NCBI GenBank assembly: GCA_002367105.1
Contig: DFCS01000013.1
Coordinates: 6,173-40,631 of the forward strand
From: Hungatella sp. UBA3048
Lineage (GTDB): Bacteria > Bacillota > Clostridia > Lachnospirales > Lachnospiraceae
DNA length: 34,459 bases
Reading direction: 5' to 3'
Part shown: positions 23,981 through 32,202 of the stretch, piece after piece
Layout: every line of letters begins with the position of its first letter
How positions within the stretch are numbered: the first letter of the stretch is position 1
The notes under the pieces: model-generated
The model's database searches: none
What the model saw: the letters and a program-made list of their open reading frames with translations, nothing else
Told to the model about the DNA's origin: nothing
Position numbers and translations under genes: made by a program

Positions 23981-24010
23981 AGTATAGCATTCCAATGAAA
24001 TCATCAACAA
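23981..24010 (-). promoter_or_regulatory. Promoter of the PRD-PTS operon
   Basis: Read leftward, TTGTTG (24010-24005) and TATACT (23986-23981) are separated by 18 bases. It lies about 20 bp before the regulator's start codon, with AAAGGAGG between. Confidence 0.5.
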
Positions 24011-24113
24011 ATCCAATTTGCTTCACTTTTTTTGAATGGATAGGTATATGGCGGTCTAACCAAAAAAAAGACGCCGCTTGCGCTGACGCCATATGATGTT
24101 TCATAAGTCAAGC

Positions 24114-24160
24114 AGCTTCCTTATAACTGAATTTACCGGGATATCAGTTATAAGGAAGCT
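24114..24160. repeat. Perfect 17-bp inverted repeat after the RpiR gene
   Basis: AGCTTCCTTATAACTGA (24114-24130) and TCAGTTATAAGGAAGCT (24144-24160), with a 13-base loop. The + strand side is followed by AAATTTTT. It lies 14 bp beyond the RpiR stop and is probably that operon's terminator or an RNA-stabilising stem. The leftward side lacks a T run. Confidence 0.6.
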
Positions 24161-24174
24161 AAATTTTTAATCAT

Positions 24175-24960
24175 CTATGAATATAAAAAAATATATTGCA
24201 TGGATAATAAATCAAGTATATAGGTAATGCCATATTTCCCATAAATACTAAGGTAGTCATTTGAGATACTATTCTTACTTATATAAAAAACATCTTCATA
24301 AGCACTTTTTAGACTTTGATCCCTGTTTCCCGTTATTAGAAATTTATGGCCTTTTAAACTTTTAACAAATTCAAGTGACAGTTCTGCAAATTTACCGGAT
24401 GCTGATACAGTAATTATAATATCCCCTTCATTGAAAGATTTTAAAACATTGTTTTTCGTAAATGAATTTGAAATAACATGAGTAACCTTAGATGCAAACA
24501 TTAATTCCTGCTGAAACTTTGCGATCGTTCCGCTGGTATTGTTTGCACATAAAAACACGATGTTAACATCTTTATGAAGCAGCTGGCACAAATAACTTAT
24601 CTTTTCAAAATTAAAATGCTCATCAATATCTATAATCATGTCATTAATAAGACTTTTTATAAGGCTTTGATAATTGGAATATTCTTCAATATCCCTATAT
24701 CTTAAATTGCTTGGAAATACTAATTTAGTCACTGAACTTTTTAATTTGCTGAAATTATCGTATCCCAGTTGTTCGCAGAATCTTCTGATGGCTGATATAG
24801 ATGTAAAGCATTCATCTGTGATTTCTGAAATACTAACACTGGAAATTCTATATAGATTTTTTAAAATATACTGAGCTAATACATATTCAATATTATCTGA
24901 TTTTCCTGCGTTTACTATTAATGATAAAGAGTTTAAGAGACCTAAGTTGTTGATTTCCAC
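24175..24960 (-). CDS. MurR/RpiR-family transcriptional regulator (HTH + SIS)
   Basis: A 261-residue regulator with an N-terminal HTH_6 (about 1-75; VSISEITDECFTSISAIRRF) and a C-terminal SIS domain (about 115-240; VNIVFLCANNTSGTIAKFQQ, IIITVSASGKFAEL, KFLITGNRDQSL) that binds phosphosugars. The ATG at 24975 lies within or before the GGAGG at 24969-24973, so GTG 24960, 8 bases downstream, is the preferred start. It is the last gene of the GH1-PTS-M81-M24 unit, 121 bp behind the M24 gene, and presumably represses that operon until its sugar phosphate appears. Base composition is slightly more AT-rich than neighbouring operons. Confidence 0.88.
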   Translation of the reverse strand: MEINNLGLLNSLSLIVNAGKSDNIEYVLAQYILKNLYRISSVSISEITDECFTSISAIRRFCEQLGYDNFSKLKSSVTKLVFPSNLRYRDIEEYSNYQSLIKSLINDMIIDIDEHFNFEKISYLCQLLHKDVNIVFLCANNTSGTIAKFQQELMFASKVTHVISNSFTKNNVLKSFNEGDIIITVSASGKFAELSLEFVKSLKGHKFLITGNRDQSLKSAYEDVFYISKNSISNDYLSIYGKYGITYILDLLSMQYIFLYS

Positions 24961-25081
24961 ATTACATTCCTCCATTGAGCTTATTAATGCATGAGTACTC
25001 TTCTATTATAAGCTATTTATAACCGGACGGGTATGCAGATAAAATTGTTTAGGACAGACTTTTAAACAACGATCAGAATTT

Positions 25082-26458
25082 TTATATGGAACTTGTGAAT
25101 GCCGCTTTCTTATTGAGTAAGAACGGGCGGCAGTATGCAGTCGCATTACTCGTTGGAATAACTTCTTCCGAAAGATTGATTGCCAGTTCTTCCCTGATAT
25201 AAGACCTGCGTTTCTGGATTCTGTTCCACATTTCCGGATATTCCTTTTTTATTGCATCCCGTAATGCCTTGTCAGCCAGCATAACTCCGCTCTCACAGCT
25301 GATTCCGCCATAACCGGGAACGGATGGAATAATATCGATCTGGAACAGCATTCCGCTCTTTATTAGTTCCTCTGAACCAGGGTACACTGGAGAAGCAAGC
25401 CATTCTTCATCGGCACATAAGTGTCCGGGATTTAATGACCATCCATACCGGGCTTTTGGCAGCACTTCTTCTATCTTATCATATAATTCGTTTCCATCCA
25501 TACCAATCTTAATCGTTTCTAACCAGATTTTTACCGCAGTGTAGTAGGGAATTGCTACCTTCTTCAAATAGTCTTTTTCACCTTCCGGCAATTCCTCTTC
25601 CCTAAATACCGCATACCCGCCGCGGCTTTGTAATCCCCCTTTGAATCCAGTAGTGATTGAAATACGGTCTCCTTTTTTAATTACTTTATTAGTTGGGTAT
25701 ATATTGGCTTTTACAAAACGTTCCCCTGCCGCCATGATTGTTACAACATTATGAGGCTGTCCAAATGCAGCTAATTTCTCTGCAAGCTGCATTTCTGTTT
25801 TCCCCTCATCAAACTCTTCCATGGCTTCTAATATACAATTTCCTGCAAGTGCAGCCCCAAATTCATAATGCGCAAGTTCATTGGCATTGTTTGTGGTTCG
25901 TACACCTCCATCTCCAATGAATAAGCCCGCAGCATTAGTAAATCTGGCTTCCTTGCAGTTGGTCATGATCGCTTGTACGATAAAGTAAGGAATATCATAT
26001 AATGCAGTATTATCCTCGGATTTGCCGGTAAAATTCTTCCAACCAACAAATCCAATATTTTTTGCTTTTTCCATTCCGCACTGCATTAAAATTTCAGCCA
26101 CGCTTTTCTCTGTCTCCATTGGCTGGTTCGGAAGGGAAAAATACGGCATGTGCACAGCCGTCACTTCAATTCTTGATTTTGCTGCTTTGTTCAAATTTTC
26201 ATTTCCTAATACCATATAAGCCTTACCACAAGAATGAAGCACGATTAAGGCTTCTTCAAAACGAGGCAGGAAACCGCATATGTATTCAAAATTACTTCCA
26301 TGTTCCAAGTCAGCATAGATAACAATTGTATCATAACCTTTCTCTTTCATCTTTGCCAGCAATTTTTCTTTTCTTTCTTCCATTGTTTCATCACTTAATG
26401 CAACTGGTACAAGATTCTGTTCTAATTCCGGGGCTTTTATTTCTTTTAGCTGTATCAT
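25082..26458 (-). CDS. M24 family (creatinase/Xaa-Pro peptidase-like) protein with degenerate metal site
   Basis: A 458-residue protein with a creatinase-type N-terminal domain (about 20-180) and a pita-bread M24 domain (about 190-410). Of the five M24 metal ligands (D, D, H, E, E), the first Asp position reads Thr (GDRISITTGF, about 269) and the second reads Gly (about 280). H345 (NPGH) remains, the first Glu is Asp (QIDIIPS, D375), and a Glu lies near 389. A dimetal aminopeptidase mechanism therefore looks unlikely. Metal-free creatinase-like C-N hydrolysis is an alternative. ATG 26458, behind AAGAAGGAG, is 16 bp after the M81 gene, so the two are co-translated. The frame extension to 26488 is rejected. 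Confidence 0.85.
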   Translation of the reverse strand: MIQLKEIKAPELEQNLVPVALSDETMEERKEKLLAKMKEKGYDTIVIYADLEHGSNFEYICGFLPRFEEALIVLHSCGKAYMVLGNENLNKAAKSRIEVTAVHMPYFSLPNQPMETEKSVAEILMQCGMEKAKNIGFVGWKNFTGKSEDNTALYDIPYFIVQAIMTNCKEARFTNAAGLFIGDGGVRTTNNANELAHYEFGAALAGNCILEAMEEFDEGKTEMQLAEKLAAFGQPHNVVTIMAAGERFVKANIYPTNKVIKKGDRISITTGFKGGLQSRGGYAVFREEELPEGEKDYLKKVAIPYYTAVKIWLETIKIGMDGNELYDKIEEVLPKARYGWSLNPGHLCADEEWLASPVYPGSEELIKSGMLFQIDIIPSVPGYGGISCESGVMLADKALRDAIKKEYPEMWNRIQKRRSYIREELAINLSEEVIPTSNATAYCRPFLLNKKAAFTSSI

Positions 26459-26474
26459 TTTATATTCTCCTTCT

Positions 26475-27923
26475 TTAAATGTCATCAATCGGAAACATCG
26501 GACGCATAATGCGTTTGAATGGCAGCTTTGAAGTATCCTGCAGCGTTGCTCCCTGGGTTAATGACATAACAGTTAATTGGCCTTCTTCTTTTAATTCCGG
26601 GAAAATATATCCCTGTTTAACTATAATGATATCATAATCTTCATAGTCTGCACCAGCAGTATAAAACTGGTGTGTTTCCACAAAAGGGTGATTATTACCT
26701 GAAACAATGATATCAATTGGCTTATCTTTGACACCAACGGTAATACAATCGCCAAAATTCCCTTCTCCTACATAAGAGTAGCCGGATAAATATCCTTTTG
26801 CTTTGACTGATACTTCTAAATCTACTTTTGCAGATAACTCATCCAAATTCATTCCTAAAGAAACTGTTGCTTTTTCCCCTTCTTCCAAGCCGGCTAATTT
26901 TGTTAATGCCTCTGCATCATTTATGCCGGCAAACAAAAATTTCTTGTTGCAGGTATTGTCAAGTGCCAGCACCTGGCGCAATAGAAATGTATTGCCTCCC
27001 ACGGCTCCAGAGGTCACATTATCCCCGGAATCAGTGATGAATACAGGTTTACCTTTAAATTCTAATGCCATTTTCATTGCATCTTCCGGCGGTGCAGTCA
27101 GTCCGGTATAATGGAATTCATGCCGTTTATCCCATACATACCTGGCTAATTTATCTGCAATTTTATTCGCATATTCCTGGTCAGTCTCTGTTGCAGGGAT
27201 AACAACAATACCGCATCCTGCAACATCACAATCATGACGAATATATCCTACATGCCAGGAACAGCTTAAAATTCTTTTATCTTCTTCTAAATCTTCTAAG
27301 TATTGATTGATGGATTTAACTGGTTCATCCGCAGAAACACTTTGTTCCCCTCCCAAAATCATCGGTAATTTACGGTATACCGGCTTAATATTCTGACGCG
27401 TCTTCAACAGTGCTGCCATCTTTTCACAAATAAACGTAATCGTTTCCTTTATATCTGTATGAGGAGAATTCCGGTAACTGCGAATCAGTGTTGTGCTTTC
27501 TGCATATTCCTTGGACAAATTGCCATGAGGATCACAAACCACGGCAATTGGAAAATAAGGCCCGACTAATTTGCGAATCTCCTTCACAATATGGTGATCA
27601 CCTGATCCGCCCTCTAAATCTTCCACTTCACTTGCACCGTGCAGGTGGAGGTAGATTCCATCCATTTCATGAATGTGCTTTTTAACATCCTCCAGAATTC
27701 TATTTTCAATGAAATCAAATGCAGCTTTCTCTAATACACCACCTGCTGCTGCATTGGCATAAATGGAAGGTATGATTTCGATTCCTTCTCTCCCAAATAC
27801 ATGTTCACATTTCATTTCCCGAATGCAATCTTCCCCAAATAAAAGATTAAAATTTTCCAGTTTACTTTTATACGGAATGTTTGCATTGGATTCAATAACA
27901 AATTGGGCTATCAATACTTTCAT
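26475..27923 (-). CDS. M81 family (MlrC/microcystinase C-like) metalloprotein
   Basis: A 482-residue cytoplasmic protein of the M81/DUF1485 family, named after MlrC, which cleaves linear microcystin peptides. Visible are AQFVIESN at the start, LHLHGA (92-97), DPHGN (131-135), YRNSPHTD (150-157) and DSGDNVTSGAVGG in the second half; the His and Asp are likely zinc ligands. Length is usual. ATG 27923 follows AGGAGG. It sits between the EIIBC gene and the M24 gene. The family is broad and many members do not act on microcystin, so the substrate here is unknown. A sugar-linked amide or peptide is a reasonable guess, given the phospho-beta-glucosidase and PTS in the same operon. Confidence 0.88.
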   Translation of the reverse strand: MKVLIAQFVIESNANIPYKSKLENFNLLFGEDCIREMKCEHVFGREGIEIIPSIYANAAAGGVLEKAAFDFIENRILEDVKKHIHEMDGIYLHLHGASEVEDLEGGSGDHHIVKEIRKLVGPYFPIAVVCDPHGNLSKEYAESTTLIRSYRNSPHTDIKETITFICEKMAALLKTRQNIKPVYRKLPMILGGEQSVSADEPVKSINQYLEDLEEDKRILSCSWHVGYIRHDCDVAGCGIVVIPATETDQEYANKIADKLARYVWDKRHEFHYTGLTAPPEDAMKMALEFKGKPVFITDSGDNVTSGAVGGNTFLLRQVLALDNTCNKKFLFAGINDAEALTKLAGLEEGEKATVSLGMNLDELSAKVDLEVSVKAKGYLSGYSYVGEGNFGDCITVGVKDKPIDIIVSGNNHPFVETHQFYTAGADYEDYDIIIVKQGYIFPELKEEGQLTVMSLTQGATLQDTSKLPFKRIMRPMFPIDDI

Positions 27924-27965
27924 TAAATTCTTCCTCCTGAATACGGTTAGTGTGCCTCTCGCTAT

Positions 27966-28008
27966 AAAAAATCACCCCTATGAATATTATTCACAGGAGT
28001 AATTTTTA
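27966..28008 (-). terminator. Imperfect terminator-like hairpin between EIIBC and M81 genes
   Basis: Arms of about 20 bases on either side of the centre near 27987 pair with several G-U pairs (ACTCCTGTGAATA against TATTCATAGGGGT). Read leftward, TTTTTT follows. It may cause partial termination between the PTS and M81-M24 parts. Confidence 0.55.
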
Positions 28009-28068
28009 TAATATTCTTACATAATAGATTAAGCCAACCTTATTTAAAAATTATATATTTTATTTTTA

Positions 28069-29439
28069 TTACTCTGTTTTTGAAAGAATGATCTTGCATG
28101 ACACAAAAGATACCGCAACTGCCACAACTGATACGATTGCGGCCAAAAAGAAATTTCCCAGACCGCCATTTTTATCGACAAAGAACAAAGCTGTTAATAA
28201 TCCTGGGCATCCTCCCATAACATAGCTTTTTAATCCAAAGATACCAGCAACCAAACCAGCGCTTGCCGCTCCGATTGCAGTACCAATCAAAACTCTTGGC
28301 CTCATAATTAATGATCCATAAAATGCCGGCTCTGTAACTCCGCAAAGTGCTGTAATACCAAAGGATGCAATCATACCTTTTTTGCTTTTATCGTTTCGGA
28401 TGGTTGTAGCCACTGCCAATGCACTTCCGCCTATACACAGGTTCGAGATAAATCCCATAACCATAATCGCCGGATCATATCCAATTGTCGCAACACTGTT
28501 AAATCCAATTGGCATAATGGCTTTGTCTAATCCCAGCATGACCATATAAGGGTAAACCACCGCAAAAATCGGCATGGCTATTCCGCCAATTGCATTCATT
28601 AAGTTTGTAATTCCAACACCTACATAAGTACTTAAAACGGTTCCTATCGGCCCTAAAATAATTAAAGTAACAGGGACAACAACGATCATTGTACATAATG
28701 GTTTCAAAAAATATCTCACTATTTCAGGAATATATTTCTGGAATAACTTGTCCACAAAATACATGAATCCAATGCCAAGCATAATTGGCAATACGCTGCC
28801 GGTATATTCTACCACCGGAATTCCAATTCCCAGAAAGCTTAATCCTGCAGCACCGCTAATATTGGAACTTACCAAAAGTCCGCCTAAAAAAGCGCCCATG
28901 ATTGGTTCCATTTTTAAACGCTTCGCCATTGTAAAACCAATGTAAACCGGTAAAAAGGTAAATGCAGCACTGAAAATCGAAGATAAAATAACAGCAGTTC
29001 CGGAATCCATGGCAACACCAAAGTAATTAACCAATAAGTTTTTAAATGCCAGAATCATTCCCCCTGTGATCAGTGCAGGAACAATCGGCATAAAGACCGC
29101 AGCCATGAAGTTACCAAATTTGTTAACATAGTACATTGCCTTTTTTTCTTCCGGTTCTTCCTGAGAAGCTGGTTCGCCGGTTACGCCTTCTTTCCATCCT
29201 GACACATCCAAGAAATCGTTGTATGCTTCATTTACATTAGGCCCAATGATGATCTGAACCTGTCCGGCTTTGCTGACAATGCCCAGGACATTCTCAATTC
29301 CTTTTAACGCTTCTTCATTTACAAGTTTTTTGCTGTTGTAGTGTAAACGAAGCCTGGTTGCGCAGTGCTCAATATGATTTAAGTTTTCAATACCACCAAC
29401 ATGCTTTAATACTTGCTTTGACATTTCAACATATTTCAT
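28069..29439 (-). CDS. PTS EIIBC, glucose superfamily (beta-glucoside/sucrose type)
   Basis: A 456-residue membrane transporter. The N-terminal EIIB domain (about 1-80) has the phospho-cysteine C26 in IEHCATRLR. After a linker (about 85-105) comes a ten-segment EIIC domain with FGNFMAAVFMPIVPALITGG, GALLGG-like MGAFLGGLLVS, GVTEPAFYGSLIM and GGCPGLLTALF. No EIIA domain is attached, so a general or separate EIIA is needed. The 6-phospho-beta-glucosidase gene lies 85 bp upstream on the same strand. Together they point to uptake and cleavage of a beta-glucoside, but the exact sugar or aglycone is unknown. The start follows GGTGGAGG. Confidence 0.9.
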   Translation of the reverse strand: MKYVEMSKQVLKHVGGIENLNHIEHCATRLRLHYNSKKLVNEEALKGIENVLGIVSKAGQVQIIIGPNVNEAYNDFLDVSGWKEGVTGEPASQEEPEEKKAMYYVNKFGNFMAAVFMPIVPALITGGMILAFKNLLVNYFGVAMDSGTAVILSSIFSAAFTFLPVYIGFTMAKRLKMEPIMGAFLGGLLVSSNISGAAGLSFLGIGIPVVEYTGSVLPIMLGIGFMYFVDKLFQKYIPEIVRYFLKPLCTMIVVVPVTLIILGPIGTVLSTYVGVGITNLMNAIGGIAMPIFAVVYPYMVMLGLDKAIMPIGFNSVATIGYDPAIMVMGFISNLCIGGSALAVATTIRNDKSKKGMIASFGITALCGVTEPAFYGSLIMRPRVLIGTAIGAASAGLVAGIFGLKSYVMGGCPGLLTALFFVDKNGGLGNFFLAAIVSVVAVAVSFVSCKIILSKTE

Positions 29440-29524
29440 TTTATTTTTCCTCCACCCATATTTATTCTTCCTTGAAATTTATCATTATATAGCTATATCA
29501 AAATATAGGATTTTTCTATCCTTT

Positions 29525-30934
29525 TCAGATGCCCCTTTTGGATGCGATAAGCGCTTTGTACCAGTAGTAGCTTTCCTTGGGAATTCGTCTATTGTTGTTA
29601 TTAAAATCAACCCTGACAATACCATACCGCTTTTCATAGCCATTAATCCAACTGTAGAGATCCATGGAAGACCACATATAATACCCTTGTACATTCACTC
29701 CTTCTTCTCTTGCCTGTAACATGTAGTCGATAAATTCACTGCATATTTCTATTCTTTCAGTATCTTTTACATAGCCATTGTCATCGGGAGTTTCATATTG
29801 ACCGCATCCGTTTTCCGTTACATAAATCAAAATATCTCCATATTTTGCCTTGATTTCCTTTAAGGCGTTATACATACATTTTGGATAGACCTCTCTCCCC
29901 CAAAGATTACGTCTAACATCAGGGTCAAATGATGTTTCAAACAGGTCCTTTATACGAATTCCTTCCTTGGATTTTGATCCTTTCCCCTTATTATTGTGGA
30001 AAATCTCTGTTTCACCCTCAGAATAATCGGTTACATACTGACGATTATAAAGATTCAAACCAATATAATCGATCTTGCCTTTTTCAAAATCAGGAAAATC
30101 TTCTTCATAAATAAATGAGGCATCAACATTATTATCCTCTAAAACCTTATTTAGTTCAGCCGGTATTTCGCCTAATACGGCGGTATCCAAAACCATACGG
30201 TTGTAAAAAATATCAGCCCTTAATTTTACTAATTCTTTTTCTTTCGTGCCAAGGTCTATTTCAACATTTCCATTATCATGGACAACCCCAATGATTCCTT
30301 TCAATCCTAACTCTTTATAGCTATGAACTGCTTTCGCACTTCCCAGCATCAGGTTATAAAGAACTTTCCAAAAGCGGCCAAAATCAGCTTTATAATTTGG
30401 CGGATAATTTCCTACAACATAACTGCAGTACGCATAATATCTTGGTTCATTGATCGTAGACCAAATCTTAACCCGGTCTCCAAAGTTTTCAAAACACACT
30501 TTTGCATATTGATTAAAAGCATCTACAACGTTACGATTCTCCCAACCGCCGATTTTAGCCATTTCGTTTGGAAGGTCGTAATGAAATAATGTCACATTAG
30601 GAGTAATTCCATTTTCCAGACAATAGTTAATCACATTGTTATAAAATTCAATTCCTTTCGGATTGATCTCGCCAACTCCCTGCGGAATGATTCTGGCCCA
30701 TGAGATTGAGAATCGATAAGTATTTTGGTTTCCTTCTGCCATCAGGTCTATATCCTCTTTATACCTGTGGTAAAAATCACTGGCAACGTCACCATCAACA
30801 TTGTTTATATTCAGAGAACTTTCATGATTAAAGACATCCCATTCATTTAAGCCTTTCCCATCTTCGTCCCAACCTCCTTCACATTGATAAGCAGCAGTTG
30901 CCGAGCCCCATAAAAAATTTCCTTTGATACTCAT
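29525..30934 (-). CDS. 6-phospho-beta-glucosidase, GH1
   Basis: A 469-residue cytoplasmic glycosidase. GH1 landmarks: FLWGSATAAYQCEGG (7-21), acid/base E163 in TINEP, and nucleophile E374 in YVTENG. The phosphate-binding motif S428-x6-K435-x-Y437 (SWINGYEKRY) is present in the same spacing as in 6-phospho-beta-galactosidase LacG and related enzymes, so it should act on 6-phosphorylated substrates delivered by the EIIBC gene downstream. It is the first gene of the GH1-EIIBC-M81-M24-RpiR unit. ATG 30934 has AGAGAGG upstream with a rather long spacing of 14 bases. A palindrome just after the predicted transcription start is a probable regulator site. Confidence 0.93.
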   Translation of the reverse strand: MSIKGNFLWGSATAAYQCEGGWDEDGKGLNEWDVFNHESSLNINNVDGDVASDFYHRYKEDIDLMAEGNQNTYRFSISWARIIPQGVGEINPKGIEFYNNVINYCLENGITPNVTLFHYDLPNEMAKIGGWENRNVVDAFNQYAKVCFENFGDRVKIWSTINEPRYYAYCSYVVGNYPPNYKADFGRFWKVLYNLMLGSAKAVHSYKELGLKGIIGVVHDNGNVEIDLGTKEKELVKLRADIFYNRMVLDTAVLGEIPAELNKVLEDNNVDASFIYEEDFPDFEKGKIDYIGLNLYNRQYVTDYSEGETEIFHNNKGKGSKSKEGIRIKDLFETSFDPDVRRNLWGREVYPKCMYNALKEIKAKYGDILIYVTENGCGQYETPDDNGYVKDTERIEICSEFIDYMLQAREEGVNVQGYYMWSSMDLYSWINGYEKRYGIVRVDFNNNNRRIPKESYYWYKALIASKRGI

Positions 30935-30966
30935 GTTTTTTCTGTATTCCTCTCTTAAACAATAAT

Positions 30967-30994
30967 CGCAAAACGTTTTACACTTTTTATTATA
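30967..30994 (-). promoter_or_regulatory. GH1 operon -10 box and adjoining palindromic operator candidate
   Basis: Read leftward, the -10 TATAAT (30994-30989) predicts a start near 30982. The element TGTAAAACGTTTTGCG (30982-30967), nearly a perfect palindrome around CG, begins there. No clear -35 is seen. It is a candidate site for the RpiR regulator; the spacing does not fit a standard CcpA cre. Confidence 0.5.
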
Positions 30995-31066
30995 ATCCTT
31001 TTAAAAAATTCATGCAGTTCAGAATACGAACGATTTTTAACCGGCTTCACTTTCGCTATTTATAAT

Positions 31067-31116
31067 AAAAATAAGCATTAAGGTGAGAGGACTTCTTTCA
31101 CCTTAATGCTTATTTT
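31067..31116. terminator. Bidirectional terminator between the cell-wall-binding and GH1 genes
   Basis: A perfect 19-bp stem, AAAATAAGCATTAAGGTGA (31067-31085) and its complement (31098-31116), with a 12-base loop. AT-rich runs lie on both sides. Confidence 0.8.
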
Positions 31117-31183
31117 ATTTAACTATTTCTTTTTTGAAATTGATTTTGAAATTGGTTTTGCAATATCCGGCTTGGATTTACGG

Positions 31184-32035
31184 TTATCTTAATACGCCGT
31201 TTTCATCGGGAATAAATGTCTTGGCTGATGAAAGCATGCGGCCATCTTTTTGAAGATAATATGTTTTGCCTTCCAGGGTGATGAATCCTGTTCTCATAAT
31301 TCCACTCTCCGGATCCAAGTAATACCAGTCACCGCTATCTTTCAGCCAGCCTGTATATGATAAGCCATTGATATCATAAAAATACCAGTTGCCGTCCTTT
31401 TTTACCCAACCGGTTTGCACATCTGATGTGCCGGAATTTGGGAATACCATGATTTTTGAGATCGCATTATCCGTTGACCAGACCAGGCAATTACGTCCTT
31501 TTGTCAGGTCATGGACCGTAACAATGTTACGGGTTAAATATGGAAACAGGTTACTTTGCTCTGTTATCCTGTATTGCTTCCCTGTATCAGAGGTAAGGAT
31601 ACCTGTCTTCCCATCTGAGTGAATCGACATAGACGCTACCGTTATGTATTCCGGAACCCGGTAGTCAGCCGGGATTTTACAAAGCACTGTAATGGCATTT
31701 GTCATAGGCGGCAGGCTCATAGTCATAACAGGACTAATGTCAGCATAAATAAATTCTCCTTCCTGTATCTGTCCAACTGCTTCAGGATCTCCGCTGACGG
31801 CGTTTAAAATTTTCGACTCAGAGGAAAGGTTCAGAATGATTTCCTGGTCTGCACTGGCACCGTCTTTCCTTATCATACGGAGTCTGTTTTCGGAAACCTG
31901 GGTTACTGTTCCGTATATACGTATGGAGCTTGGCAACGAAGTCTGTTCCTCTGCTTGAGTTGTAAAAGCACTGGCTGACAGGACTAATGCTAAGGAGCTA
32001 ATACCGGTTAACAGTAACTTTAAATATTTCTTCAT
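31184..32035 (-). CDS. Secreted protein with cell-wall (choline-type) binding repeats
   Basis: A 283-residue exported protein. The signal peptide is residues 1-28 (KKYLKLLLTGISSLALVLSA core, likely cleaved after TQA). A middle domain of about 170 residues (YGTVTQVSENRLRMI, then GKTGILTSDTGKQY) looks like a small beta-barrel of unknown function, partly resembling an OB or DUF-type fold. The C-terminus (about 203-275) has three to four cell-wall-binding repeats with the GW.K..GNWYFYD pattern (GWVKKDGNWYFY, GWLKDSGDWYYLD, GFITLEGKTYYLQKDG). It probably attaches non-covalently to teichoic acid-type polymers. No catalytic domain is recognised. ATG 32035 follows AAGGAGG. It is a single-gene unit. 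Confidence 0.85.
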   Translation of the reverse strand: MKKYLKLLLTGISSLALVLSASAFTTQAEEQTSLPSSIRIYGTVTQVSENRLRMIRKDGASADQEIILNLSSESKILNAVSGDPEAVGQIQEGEFIYADISPVMTMSLPPMTNAITVLCKIPADYRVPEYITVASMSIHSDGKTGILTSDTGKQYRITEQSNLFPYLTRNIVTVHDLTKGRNCLVWSTDNAISKIMVFPNSGTSDVQTGWVKKDGNWYFYDINGLSYTGWLKDSGDWYYLDPESGIMRTGFITLEGKTYYLQKDGRMLSSAKTFIPDENGVLR

Positions 32036-32202
32036 GTTATGTCCTCCTTCATCTTTTATAAGATATAGTATAACAGCAGATCCCAGATTTTGGCATTACG
32101 ATATATTTACAATTACCTTAATGATCGTCAGGATTTAGACATCTTCCTTACATTGGGAACTTATTATTGATCGTTAGTAAGTTTTAGTAGATTAGCTTCC
32201 CA

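Noticed and set aside
23907..24104. A 65-codon leftward frame before the PRD regulator
   Set aside because: It overlaps the promoter and the start of the regulator in another frame, with no ribosome site or motif.
30967..30982. CcpA cre site
   Set aside because: Its half-sites are spaced one base too far from the central CG for the standard cre pattern, so it is kept only as a general palindrome.
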